A stretch of DNA of 64,000 nt from Paragonimus westermani (Eukaryota; Platyhelminthes; Trematoda; Plagiorchiida; Troglotrematidae), in contig QNGE01002731.1 in the NCBI GenBank assembly GCA_008508345.1, positions 40,844 to 104,843 of the forward strand, given 5' to 3'. The translations under genes were made by a program, and so were the position numbers. Positions 1 to 12,500 of the stretch are shown piece by piece. How positions within the stretch are numbered: the stretch's first letter is position 1; each line of letters begins with the position of its first letter. A model generated the notes under the pieces. It made no database searches, was not told the origin of the DNA, and saw only the letters and a list, made by a program, of their open reading frames with translations.

Positions 1-3000
1 TAACCCCACTGCTACCGTGGAAAAACTCTGTGTGCGTAACATCGTAGAGATGCTCACTATGTGTATTGCCAGCAGTCAGCCAGTCATTTCTGATAAGTAA
101 GCTATGATCATATATGAATGGTGTTCATTGTGAACCGCTCCCCAGTGATTTAAAACTTCTTCCATAAGGTTTGATCAAAACGAAAATTTCCATCTGATTC
201 AGACGTCCGAATAGTGAGGTAACCTGTCGGAGTTAATAATTATTTACTGTGTTTTTTCAACCTGATCGGAGAATCTGGTCATTACTCAGGAGGAAAAGTG
301 ATTCAACCATCTTGCCCAATGATAATAGTCTGAGTTTGAAAACTAAGACCATTTATGCTTGGTGTTCAACTTGATATATATAACGGACTTTGAATCTTTT
401 TGGCGGGTGTACAATTAGCATAACAAAAAGAAAAGTCAGAAATTGAAAGAAAACGTCGCAAATCTACAATATAGTTAAGGGAACGTGAGTCGCAGTTTTG
501 ATGGTGGACTTCCATCTACTCGGACACAGTTGATTGGGATGAGCCTATAGTAACGGCCGTCATTATAACCCATGTGTGTAGTACGGAAGAGGGACAATGA
601 GTTTAAAGATAAAATCGTCGTACACGATTCCTCATTGACATTGACATCATGTGATTTACACCGGTTAATTAATGCATTCCTCACTTATGCGATTAAAAAG
701 TGAAGACAAAACACACGTCAAGATATTTTCTTAGTATGGCGCCTGTGAAACATTTCTTCCCTAACTTATTTCACTAGTACTGAGATCATCTCAGACTAGT
801 TTTGTTAAGTGGACATTCTGCAGACATAAGGTGTGTTTAGTTACGGTAAGTATTTCGGGTTAATATGTCACTCATCCCAACGGTGTGAAATCCACTAAAG
901 TCAGCCAGCATTTTTAAAGATTGGGGAGATATTGTGAACAGTTATAGGGGATAAGTCCTGTTTGCAGTAGATTTTACCGGATATTTTGGAGTCATAACAC
1001 ACTGGCAATGTTTACTTACAGCATTCTTTATTGTACATATTAGTAGGAACTTCATGACGTTTAAAAAGCCACAATTTTACCAGCTCTAATCTAAAGATGT
1101 TAGTGTAATTTTCTTGTCATGACTGTGACTGAAAACAAAATCAACGAATCTGCAAAACTGAAAGAAGTTAGTGCGATGACTGTAATCCACCTGGAATCAA
1201 TGTCATATGTTCGTATCAAATTCGAGGTTGGTTGTAAGGAACGGTTTTGTTGATGCAGCTGCTCCATTTGTTTGGTGAAATTCTGGGTGGACAAACAAAA
1301 GCCTGGCATGAACATTCCCTGTCAATGAAACTTTCAGCTATGTCGTACATACAGTTAATTTGCTATTTCAAGTCGATATGAGAAACTTTCATCTGGGGAG
1401 AAATGGCAGAGTGATGAGAACATTCGAAGGCTGTTGTCGCGCACAGAACCAGAAGATGTGCACATATTTGTTGTAAGCATGCGTATGCAGAATAGAGATG
1501 TGTGAATACCGACTAGCGTTTTCTTTACATGCACGTACGGGCGATTCGTGTCTGAGGAAAATAGATTTTAGTACATTCAACTACCTTGAAAATCACTTCT
1601 ATGAGAAAGGTGCTCCTTATCTGATGTTGCATTATATTTATATTACTTTTCGTTTTCCCTGCGAATTCAGTTCAGAAACAAAAATTGAAGTGTAGTACCT
1701 AGCGAGTTTTCTTTAGACACACTATTGCATTAACTGGACGCGCCCTAAATACACAGTCGATGAAGTGGAAAATACAAATATCCCGCACTTTTCGTTCTAC
1801 TGCTGAGTTACATGAAGGAGTATAACGAACGATGCAGTTTCTAAATAGTCACACTGTTAATACGCTAATTTGTTTATCGGAGCTGCTATCTCGCATACTT
1901 CCAAAGTTACTGTTCACAGTTAACTCAAGTTGTTTGAAAACACATTATCGCAAGATGTCCCACAAAAAATTGTGCTGTTTTCCTCACTTTGACATCTTTG
2001 TAGATAAGCAAGTGACCCGTATATTGGTGATCATGTCACAAACTTGTCTCGTGATTGATATATATGAATAAATCCATGAACATTCCATTGCCTCTTGTAA
2101 GAAGAACCTACTCAGAGAATGTGTTAAGAGGAATACTCGATATTTAAACGTAACTTTTCCCGGGGAAAGGGGCGGTAGAATCCGCAGGGTGTTTGCGGGT
2201 GTGTGGAAAGTGACTAGTCAGTAAGTCTTCGACATTGTATCCCATATTCAAAAAATGCGGTGTACACAACCAGTGATGCGTGTGCCAATTAGTTGAGCGA
2301 TTACGGAATAAAAGCAACTTGCCTCTCACAAATATATCATCGATCACTCATCTTACGGACTCTGTCAGTTAAGGAACGATTCGGTCGCATTCTGAAAGTA
2401 CATGAATGTAAGTCACGTTTCGTAAAAGTGACGGTAAGCAGTAAACCATAAGCTGCTCAGATAGACAGTATAACAGTTAATCAGTGTAAGTTACACAAGC
2501 TGATTCGATTCACTTTGACTCAAAAATGCACTACTACAGTTTCTATCACTGATCATTGTGTCTCCCTATAATCAATTTAAACTGAGTAAGAAGGCTGATC
2601 AAATAAAAAGACCAAGAAGGCTTGGTTGTGTTTCTTTACTGTAATTTCTATGGGTTCATTTGAAAGTGTTTCCTAAAGTTGAACGGATGAGCAGTAATCT
2701 TTTCCAATAGATCTGGATTCAACAGTTCATGTACATTAGGAGAAGCATGTGCTCACTTGATTGAATTTCGTTTAACCTGATTTCAGAATACTAGTTTATC
2801 TATATACCCATTCCAACTGTCGATCCGTGGTCCACAAAGTCCATAACAATTCAGTTCGACACTGAACTAGACCATTGAATTTTAGAGAACTATACAAAGG
2901 AATGAATTTACTTAAACCCATCTAATTTTGAGACTGGAAAAATGAATAACGCCCAGCGATGGCGTAAATATACACAAGAATAAGGTACTGAGCTGAGTGT

Positions 3001-5939
3001 GCATTCATTAGTATGAAAATCAATTTTTTTCAAGAACTACGGTTTTATTATGGATTCCATCAAAATTTGCCCAACAAATCTTTTTTCGATGAACACAAAA
3101 ATTTGATGCTTAAAACTCACAATTTGTTCAGTATCATCAACTTCTATTCGGTAACAACTGTCTGGAATCAAGGTACTCATACACTCGTGAAACGTTTTCA
3201 CTCACTGCGTCAAAAGAATTTTATTTCCAAGCTAGAGATGTAACCTGTTTTAGGATAAGTTTGATTGTTTCAGGTGAAGTCACTTGTTATACAAGTGAAC
3301 TCATCATACTGGTTTGCAGCATTATAGACGGTTATGACAAATTCATGAGGGCGTGTGTCAAAATTTCACTTTCTCGAACCAAATGCATTTCCACGCCTGG
3401 GATTCCGCTGCGAACACAGAACTTCTGAATTAAGCGTTTCGGGCGGACAGATCCCTGTTGAACCCCACTGATTATCAGGCGGAATAATTTCCCCAGAAGC
3501 GGACACATACATCATATAAAGAAGGTTGAATTTGATGGTCGCCGCGCAGAGCTACCGCAGTGCTTAGACATTCTTGCTGGGAGCTGTATGCGGCAATCTA
3601 TCAGATGTGCTACGCTGCCTCTATGCAGTTAGTAGCCACCACGCAGTGTATAACTTTGCCGTTTTTAGAGAAAGTCACACCGACTCTCGACAGTTTCCGT
3701 TGTGTTTGTCAGTTCAAGTTCGGGAGCGGTACCCACCACTAGGAGGAACTTGGAAATTTTCGACCGTTCCTGTGAATGAACACATTTCCGAGCAGATATC
3801 TCATATAGGGGTTAGTCACTGACAACAGAGGGTCACAAATTTATTCGCAAACTAGAACGGGGAATATCTTATAAGGGTCTCGCAGACTGGAACAGTTTGG
3901 CTTCACTTTATTGCGGCAGGAAATGCGACAGTAGTTGATGATTGCATATCACCGAATGGCTTGTTGATTGATTCCTACAGCTCAGGTAATTACTGGTGTG
4001 ATCCTCCTTCGTCACACACTGCAGGGGAATGCCCGTTGAAAACTTATGATCTTATGTTGTCTATCAAACTGTAATACAATAGGAACAGCCTTTATAAGAA
4101 TGCAGCGCCAGCCATGAGCTCAGGTTAACTTTGATGGTTTATGTAAAGTAATCTTCTTACCGTTTGTCACCGATATAAATCGAGTTTCCTGAGACACAAA
4201 TGCTACGCCCCTGATAGAACATCTTTGTCAATAAAATGCACCAACGTTCTGCTGGTGGTACACTATTAGAGAAGTCCGTAGTACACAAAGCTCCCGTCTT
4301 TGCGTTTACAACTGGCTAACTGAATCTACGCTTTAAACTGGGTGGAACTGTTCGCGACCACTGCGTAATTTTTGAGGGAATAATTTTTTGATAAACGATT
4401 TTTCTACTCATAACAACTATCTTGTCATAGTCCAAAATCTCTTCCTGATTAGATTCGTTAGAATCTCGCAGTGTTTGCATGTATTCGAAATGAACCACAC
4501 AAGTTGAATAACGAACAGTTCCTCTAGGTTTCCCTTTTGCACGTGATTTGCTTGCTACTTCGCTGTTTGAGATCGTATCAGATTTATGTGAAATGGTTAC
4601 AAAATTAGATAAACCACAGTAATTTCGCTACACTTATCGAGATACTACGCTGAAGCTATTTTATCAATCAGTCGTGCGGTTCACTCTGGATGTTCACTAT
4701 ACACTGCTAGGAAATCAATATTTCAATCCATGTAGAACCTATTTTACAGTTAAAAATTGATGGTGCGAACTGGTAACATAATGCAGCACGATACAGCACG
4801 ATCTTTTCTCCCCTCTTCTCACGGTGTTCACTGACAGCACCAACCAATTTATTTACTGTATGCTTTTAACCCGCTGTTCTGAAATACAATCACAGCTGCA
4901 ACTCATCTCGTCAGCTTCACACCTTTACAACACCAGGCGGCAATGCAATAGGCACTGTACTCTGTTGTGTTAGTTATTATGTCAGATGTCAGTACCCTCT
5001 ATAAATCCAGATAACTGTTTCTCGTGTTTCTTCTTATCTCCGTTAACGTTTTCGGTGTTGCATAAGATCAACTGGTGGCCAATGTTATTATAATGGGACA
5101 TGTAATCGTTGTAGTCGGCTCTGCACAAAATCATATTTGAACAATATAAGATCACAATTTGAACCTATTACATTTGCAGTTTTGTAAACCAGCTATCTAC
5201 TGCTACGGACATTTGAAATGGTATTCTATCAAGCCATAGTTGTATGTGTAAAGCAGTTCTAGTTTTGTACAAAAATTCGGGAGTCAATGTAAACCTGCTG
5301 GTCATTTTGTTAATCTCAATTTGCTAACTATCAAATGCACAGCAATATAGACTTTGTTGTTTCAATCAATCCACCGTGTGCTCAAGCCCACGCCAATCAG
5401 CAAACGTATAAAACGAAATAAAAGTATGGAAACTAACAAATGTACGTGAGAATACCATTGTGAGCATCATACAATCTGACGGACCACAGCATAATAGTGC
5501 GTAAATACAAAGTAACGAACCTATCGCGTTAGTTCTAATTTCTCTATCATTCAGTCCGTCTGAAACAATTGCGTCACAGTCACTAAGGTGGCTAAATAAG
5601 GATACTGGATTCAGAGACCTGCATTACACTCCCCTTAGTTCACTTTCAACGGAATATGCACTGTTCAGTGAATGGTAAAAGTTTTGGTCATTATTCGAAA
5701 ATTAACAGGAGATACGTTTTAATTCTAACACTACAGTTTTTATTTTAAAGCCCCATTGCAACAGTAATGATATTCCATTACCGCGAATCGAAGCACATGT
5801 TTCACCCGTCTGCATCACTCCAGGTCAGGAACAATGTTGATCCATCGTTCATATTAGTTATTGAAGATGATGGTTTTGTGTGCTGTGTTGATGCACACAA
5901 AGAGGAACTGAAAGAACGGCTACATCACTCTCCGTCTTT
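1..5939. other. Gene-free AT-rich stretch
   Basis: No coding region, RNA gene or repeat can be supported here. Open frames on both strands are 60-82 codons long, overlap one another, and show no recognisable domain, which is what chance gives at this base composition. One small tandem echo of a 10-mer (acagcacgat, about 4,783-4,802) is present. The frame beginning at 5,767 runs on into the GC-richer block that follows and is discussed with it. Confidence 0.6.
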
Positions 5940-6290
5940 CTGTCTGCACACAAAAGTCAGTTGTTGCCATATTCTATCAGCGTCTACCGCAGTGTACAAA
6001 TGCAGACGCAGTCAACTCCAGTCGGCAAACAAGCTAAATGTGGACACTACCAGAAGTAGATTCAAGCAACCAGATCGCACGCACACAGCCGCGCACAAAA
6101 GAATCCAGATCAGAATGACCCTACAACGCTGCAACAGTAGGGTGGGCAGCTTGCCAGGCTTGCTGCAGGAAAACACATTACGCGTCCGACGAGCATGACA
6201 GCAGCACTTGAAGTGTCAAGCCACTAGCCACAAATGTTAACCAATGCACGCGCGCATAGGCTTACGTGTTGGCAGTGCATTCGGTAACGC
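5940..6290. other. GC-richer block, possible old repeat, unassigned
   Basis: This block is visibly richer in G and C, with several CpGs, than the kilobases on either side. It carries most of a 143-codon + strand frame (5,767-6,198, ATG start). The predicted peptide is basic and has no domain I recognise. A local composition shift in otherwise uniform DNA often marks an old interspersed repeat, and that is my preferred reading, but I see no terminal repeats, target duplications or reverse transcriptase motifs. An unrecognised exon is the alternative. Confidence 0.2.
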
Positions 6291-9245
6291 CAAGGAACCA
6301 AACGAACACACCTGATGACTGTTATTGCGTGTCAATTAGGGTGACAGCATATTTTTTAAGCGGTGTAGCGATGGGTTGAGCTCGCATCAGGCGAACTGGC
6401 CTTTCACGTAGCGTCGAACATTTTTGGCTGCATTAGACCGTCTACTATTATGTGCATGTGATCATCCGTGGTGGCGAGGTCACTGAGATCTATATAGAGG
6501 TATGGTTTTTGAGAAGTATCAACATTTTTAACGGTGCAACCTAAATATCTACCAGCTGACGCTCAAATGTGAACATTTCACTAACTGGAGCAGAAGATGA
6601 AGTGAAATGTCTCCTGCCAATTAGAGGGTTGTGAGCGATATAGAAAGGTCAATGAAATTAACTCGGTTATTAACGTTTTCGTATACATACGTGAGTACAC
6701 TGAGTCATATCGTTGTAAACTACTAAGACCGTATTTCTCATACGAAAACATCACTTGGGCCATTCCATAGAGCAAGGTTGTGTAATTTTGATCGCTTCCA
6801 TATTACACACAGATCTACGGTTCTAAATGCATCCGAGTGAAACCAGAGTATAAAGGCTAGATTGATTGTGTTTAGACGCGCAAGCAAGCAGATATACAAC
6901 AATTATTTACATCAAGCAGAATACATATTTACCAGGCTTAAAAATACAATACGCCAGCATGAAAATAAACTAATCGAGTCATAAAAAGTGATTGTTTTGT
7001 ACCTCTTAAACGCATTGTTGAGATGCTTAGAGCAATTCGTAAGTAAAGCTACACGAGCTGAAATTAAGACCTACTCTCCATAGCTACAAAGCCGGAAACT
7101 GAGAGTGATCGTCAGTGGATTATCTGCACGGAACACTTCAGTGGATTAACTAACTTTCTACTACAGATACTGCCACTGCCGAAATGAGCTTCTACGATTA
7201 TTGTAGTATGGTACATTCGATCTTGTCGTTTTTACCCAAAAGTGATCGATTTCGGAGTTCACTCACCACTTCCAGGGACAGCAGCTGACGCTATAACTGA
7301 AACAATGATGAAGATCTCCCAGTAGTGTCCGGTAAATTAATGACGATCTTTGAATGTGAAAGTGTGACCGAAGTGATCACAGTCATGACTAAACGTGAGG
7401 ATTTGGCTTCCCCATGAACATCACTAAACGATAAGAAGCAACGCTTAAATATCCCGCACCAGCCCCCACTGCCGCGATGCTAGAGTACATAGCCGATAGC
7501 TTGGGACGCTGTGTGAGAATGTTGATGCCGTAAAATTTGCCGCTGTTAGACTGAAGTAATTGCCGATAAGGATACGGGGAAGTGAATGTCGTAACGAAAT
7601 TGTTTTATTTGACGCATTACTCAAATTCTATGTTCGGTTGTCTCTTTGTGAATAACAGATACATTGTCATCGAATGATTAAATTTAGACATATGTACTTT
7701 CAGTGACCAGCTACCATGCTTTCATTGTCTCCCACTTCCCAGTTGAAAATTAGCGCTTGTTTCACGATTGTGTGGCAGTTGAACAATGATGAGAGTGGCG
7801 GTGTTGACGAAGTTGGTAATGAAAAAGCTGGAATAATTCGTCATCACCGAAACCAGTCCCCTTAATATGATGGCAGTTGTTTTCAAAAAATGCGTACAAC
7901 TAAGAAAATTGATAGAGGTGAGAGATTTTTGCCAGAAACCCTAGTTTAATAATATTTTGACGAGCTCCAATACACAAAGCTGTTCACTTTGTTAGATCAC
8001 CGCTCCAGATAATAGGACCTATCAATCGAAAATGCGGGATGGGACAAACGTGATTTCTTGGTCAACGAAAATTATATAAACTCAAGTCTACATCGAATGA
8101 CTAGTCAGCTACGCACGCTGTTATTCTAATGGTGAGATTGTTGAAAAATGTGACTGCACACAGAGATGACATTGTGATTTAGTATGTCTCAGAATCGGTG
8201 AAGATCGTACATTTGGGTGCCATCCTAAGAAAAACTCAGAACGCTGGGCTCCGGGATAATACCAACAGATTATTAGGACGGCCAATAAGGTTTGCAGAAG
8301 GTTACCTCAAATCACTGTTAGAGAAAAGAATGACAGTTAGGGAGGCTTGTGTTCCTGCTATCAGACGAAAGCTGGGGCAGTTTTTGCGCTCAGTAGAATA
8401 TCACATCAGTTCGAAAGGTATCTTCAACAAAAACTTGCCAGTAGATGAAGTTCTCTGATAATAAAATAGCTTGAGTAAACCAAAGATTTTAAAGTGTTCA
8501 CCTGGGTTCAATACAAAATGAACAATAACCGGCAGTAAAAATTCCATATGCATAAGCCACGTTCTTTGCATCTGTTCGTAGTAACAGCATCAACAATGCG
8601 ACACCGTTCAGGCAGAAGGAATTAATCAGAGAATATGCCAGTAGAGTCTGAATGTCGGCAACCCAAAAGTTTTCATTTTGCAAGGAAGGGTGCTGGGCAC
8701 TTGTCTAGATGTGGAATGAGTTTAGACTCATATATAGCAATTGTTACAGATAGAAGCTGATTGTGTGCTCCTAGTGGGAATAAGGACCTCAAAAGTTCCG
8801 CGAAATAAACTGACCAAATGGACACTGCTACGAATATGCGTTTATGGTCAATTTCACGTCTTGGACTGGTAAACTTGTGGCTGTATTTGGTTGTACGCTG
8901 GAAATAAAAGACAAACTACTGAGCAAACAGGTTAGGTATAAGAAAGGATTTAATAACACTAGTGAAGTCACATCACGGAAACGAAGTGCTCTCAATTTGA
9001 TCGAAACACACATGAAAATGAGTAACTGGAACCAACGTCAACACAACTGAGCTAAAAACATACCTCCCAATAGGGAAGAGTTGACACCAATCGTGTTTTG
9101 GGTCAATTATGAAGACTGACTTCAGTGTTATGACAAATCAGAAATAAATGAACCAATGAAGCTACACGGCTGCGCTCAGTTCAAGCTAAAAGAGGACTAG
9201 TTTTCCACAATCGCGAAGGTAGTTTTTCATGCTCTTCTTTTCCCC
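6291..9245. other. Gene-free stretch upstream of the retroelement remnant
   Basis: No feature is supported. An 86-codon + strand frame at 8,198-8,458 opens with GTG, has its first ATG only late, and ends in TGA. Its charged, Leu/Arg-rich peptide looks more protein-like than its neighbours but matches nothing I recognise. I looked for Penelope-type reverse transcriptase motifs in this interval because they should lie 5' of the endonuclease domain, and found none, so the element that follows is 5'-truncated or decayed beyond recognition. Confidence 0.5.
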
Positions 9246-9586
9246 ATGTTGTTGCTTGTTTACAGTTGCGGTAGGGTTTACGTAGGCAGAACAGATCGAC
9301 GAATATCTCAGCGGGTCGCCGAACTCATCCCGAAGTATTGAAACAATTGGTGATGCACCAGGCTCAAATTGGTACACTGAGGGCTCGGAATCCAACGTCA
9401 TCGATCACTAAACACCTCGTTGCGACAGGTCACAAAGTTGATACATCAAACTCATTCGAGTTACTGCTGCCTAATAGGATCCCAAAGTCAATAACGTTTT
9501 GCGAAGCGTTGCTTAACCAAACTTACCAGCCGATGTTATGTGCACGAAAGTGGGTGAAGCAACCTATCGGGTTTCCATGGTCGTGA
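9246..9586 (+). mobile_element. Penelope-like retroelement 3' remnant (GIY-YIG endonuclease), frameshifted
   Basis: Two consecutive + strand frames together read as the C-terminal GIY-YIG endonuclease of a Penelope-like element. The first (from about 9,246, stop TGA at 9,339) contains YSCGRVYVGRTDRR, matching the family pattern Y-x-C-x-C/G...YIGRTDR with its conserved arginines. The second, one base out of frame (to TGA at 9,584-9,586), contains SSITKHLVATGHKVD and ends in a PW-S terminus. Penelope proteins typically have S-x-I-x-x-H-L-x-x-T-G-H-x-V-D here and finish with a leucine-rich Pro-Trp end. In intact elements this domain nicks target DNA and follows a reverse transcriptase, which is absent. 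The frameshift near 9,335 and the missing RT mean this copy is dead and 5'-truncated. The GIY-YIG identification is from motif recognition, not a search. Confidence 0.8.
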
Positions 9587-12500
9587 TCACATAACATCTG
9601 CTGTGGTTGTAGTCGTGAGGACATCAGAACAAACAGTGAACGTAACAATCAAACAATTAAAGAAAACTTAGCAACTTAAAAATACCATAAGAAATCTGTC
9701 CCCGATGGACATATGACTGGTCCATGTGGCAATTATTCACGAAAGCATGAATAAAGCTGCGTATTCAGGTTCATATACGACAGACTTCTTATATTCCTGT
9801 TTTGCAAAACACAGATATCTGATTCCAGCAAAATGATTCCTGAAAAGATTTGGTTGATGAAAGAAGAAAGGCCACCCACAGTCTGAAAGTTGTGTAAATC
9901 CACGCAATCGAAGAGAGAGAAACTCATTAGCCTGATAAGATTAGCCGGTTGAATCAAGATAAAAAGCCGAAATTTCAAGATTATCAGAAGTCGGGTGTCA
10001 GAGTTTTGGCCAAAAAAACTTCCGCCCAAACAGACAAGTCCGTAGACGGTATTCTTAAGAGTCAACCCAATGCGTAAGACCAACCAGATTGAAAAGCAGA
10101 AACAGTGTACTCCACCAAAATAACTGATGATAGAGTAAACGTGGTAGCCCACACAGCGTCGGCCTAAGAGAATCTACTAGCATTGAATTCCATAATGGGG
10201 AATTGTATAGTAATCAACAGCGCTAACGTGTGGCATGGCGAAAATCGTAAATAGTGACTCACGCAATGAAATCGAAGGCAAAACTTAGTGTCCGGTAAAA
10301 TAGAAACGCAGTGAACGTCAAAAGTCAGTGTGTTTTTTGTGTGAAACATTGTCGTGAGGATATTTGTTCTTTGTATACAGAGCTATGCTAGTTGTGCAAA
10401 ATAGTGTTTACGATCCGTCTAGCGTAGGAGTTGTCATTGGTACCTAACCATAAACAAGTTTCTTGTTCAGGCGTCTTTGTATACGTCGCACCAACCAGTA
10501 CAGATATGTTTCTCATTTTCTGAAATTACTGCCCAGGTTCAAAATGTATGATGCATCGGAAATCGCTCAAAATAAATTCCACCGTTGTTTTCAACGCCCA
10601 CCATCGTGATATTTCCACCGAATTGACAGACTCAACCTGATCACTGTGCTTGCTGATTTATTAAATGCGAACGAAATTTTCGTGTCCACGATATTTTACT
10701 CCAAATGACTGGCCTTCTTCAAGTTCATTTCGAAGATCTACTGCTTTAAGTTCCTACATAACCTTTCCCAAGAAAGTCAAACACAAGTTAAGTGAGATGA
10801 TTTCCATACGATTCAAGATTGCGAAGCCTTCTTAGGATGGTCACTTTTCAAACCAGCGCCTTATAGACGACGTTTGTTTCAGGCAAATTTACACATTTTT
10901 ACGCAGAAGCAAATTGGGACCAGTATCAACTGGTTTGGGACGAATAGCTGAGACCCAGCTAGAATCCGAGATTATTGATCTCAATGACTTAAGACTGAAC
11001 CATTACGAGTTAAAACCGGTTGTCGATAGCCTGGGTTTTTTTCGTTATATCAAATTTCGAATGTTCCGTCGTACCGACATGGGAAAAAACAGGAGAAGAG
11101 TAAAATAAATATTCCCCCACTTCGTTGGCCAGAAACCTGGGTGAGTATGTCAACAATCTGTTAACTGCACGACTTAGTAAAAATGAAGAAAAGCACGAAA
11201 ACAACGGAAAGTTACGGATGGAGAGCGTCACTGACCACAACAAACTCCGATTCATTTAACATCCGTAGGTTCGCTGGCCATAGTTATCCAAGGCCTACCA
11301 AGAGTCCACAAGGAGGGCGTTCCATTTAGACCAATTTCTTGAATGGTCATCTCACCCTAACACTAGCTTTTTCGGTGGCTGGTAGTAGTTACCAATTCAA
11401 TGCGATCGAAAATTACTTGTTATGGCCTGAAGGGCGAAATTTCAGTTTGTGAATATGATCATAGATATCGCTGTGGGGCATAAAGTAACGGCGTCTTTTG
11501 ACGCAAACCTGCTGTTCATCAATGTGTCAATTATTGAATTGACGAGCATAATTTTAACTACGTATGTTTTCAGGATCACGAATTAAGGTTTCCTCCAGAC
11601 GAGTTATGTAGATCGCGTAATCCGTACATGTATGCCGTACACTTTTGTCGAATGGAGCATTTTGCACACAGACTGATGGAGCTACGGTGAATAGCCTATT
11701 AGTACCAGTACTAGTATACACCTTCATGGGCTATCTTGAGCAGCGCGTCAAAGTAACAGTGCGACAGAGAAAATTTTAAAGAAGAAACTTGGACGGAGTT
11801 TTCAGCATTTTCAGTTTGCAACCTCAGGTGAAACAGCTGCAAAGCCAACTGAACTCTTTCGACGAGAACGTTACATTGACGATAGAAAATGAAAGTGTGG
11901 ATAAAATTGCACTGCTTGATGTTATGCCCAATTGAAATATAAATGGCTCTGTATCTAGAGGCATACACCACAGGTAACTTGGTTCTGCCAAGTTTCCTCC
12001 CTATTTCCTGGACACATGATCTTTTTCGCTCCTATTTCATAGAGCTCGTGAAATTGTCACAGCTGACAGGTTTACGAATAGAGAACGAATTCTTCGCGAT
12101 ACATTGATTAACAACGATTGCTCACTCCCGTTTATCGAGAAACATACTAAGGCAGCAAGCTTACATTCCACTGACAGAAATCTATCCTAATCTATTGCTC
12201 GAAGGAGAAAATATTCCAACTTTAGCTGGATGAATGCTTGCAGCCGTAGCCAGGCAGTCGTATTCACTGAGAAAACCTAGCGACTACGGCCTCAGCATTG
12301 AACGGCACGGTCGCTATGATTGCACAATGAAATTTAATACATGCTTTCATCTATATATGTGGATGCAACCACCATGAAGACGCACACATTAAGCAATCTC
12401 AAACGAGTGCATGTCCTTGGAACTGGCTTGACCCAAGTGTAATTAAGAAGCACTATACGAGGCGGTTATTAGAACCTTTGGTGCCGGTGCACTTTGTTTA

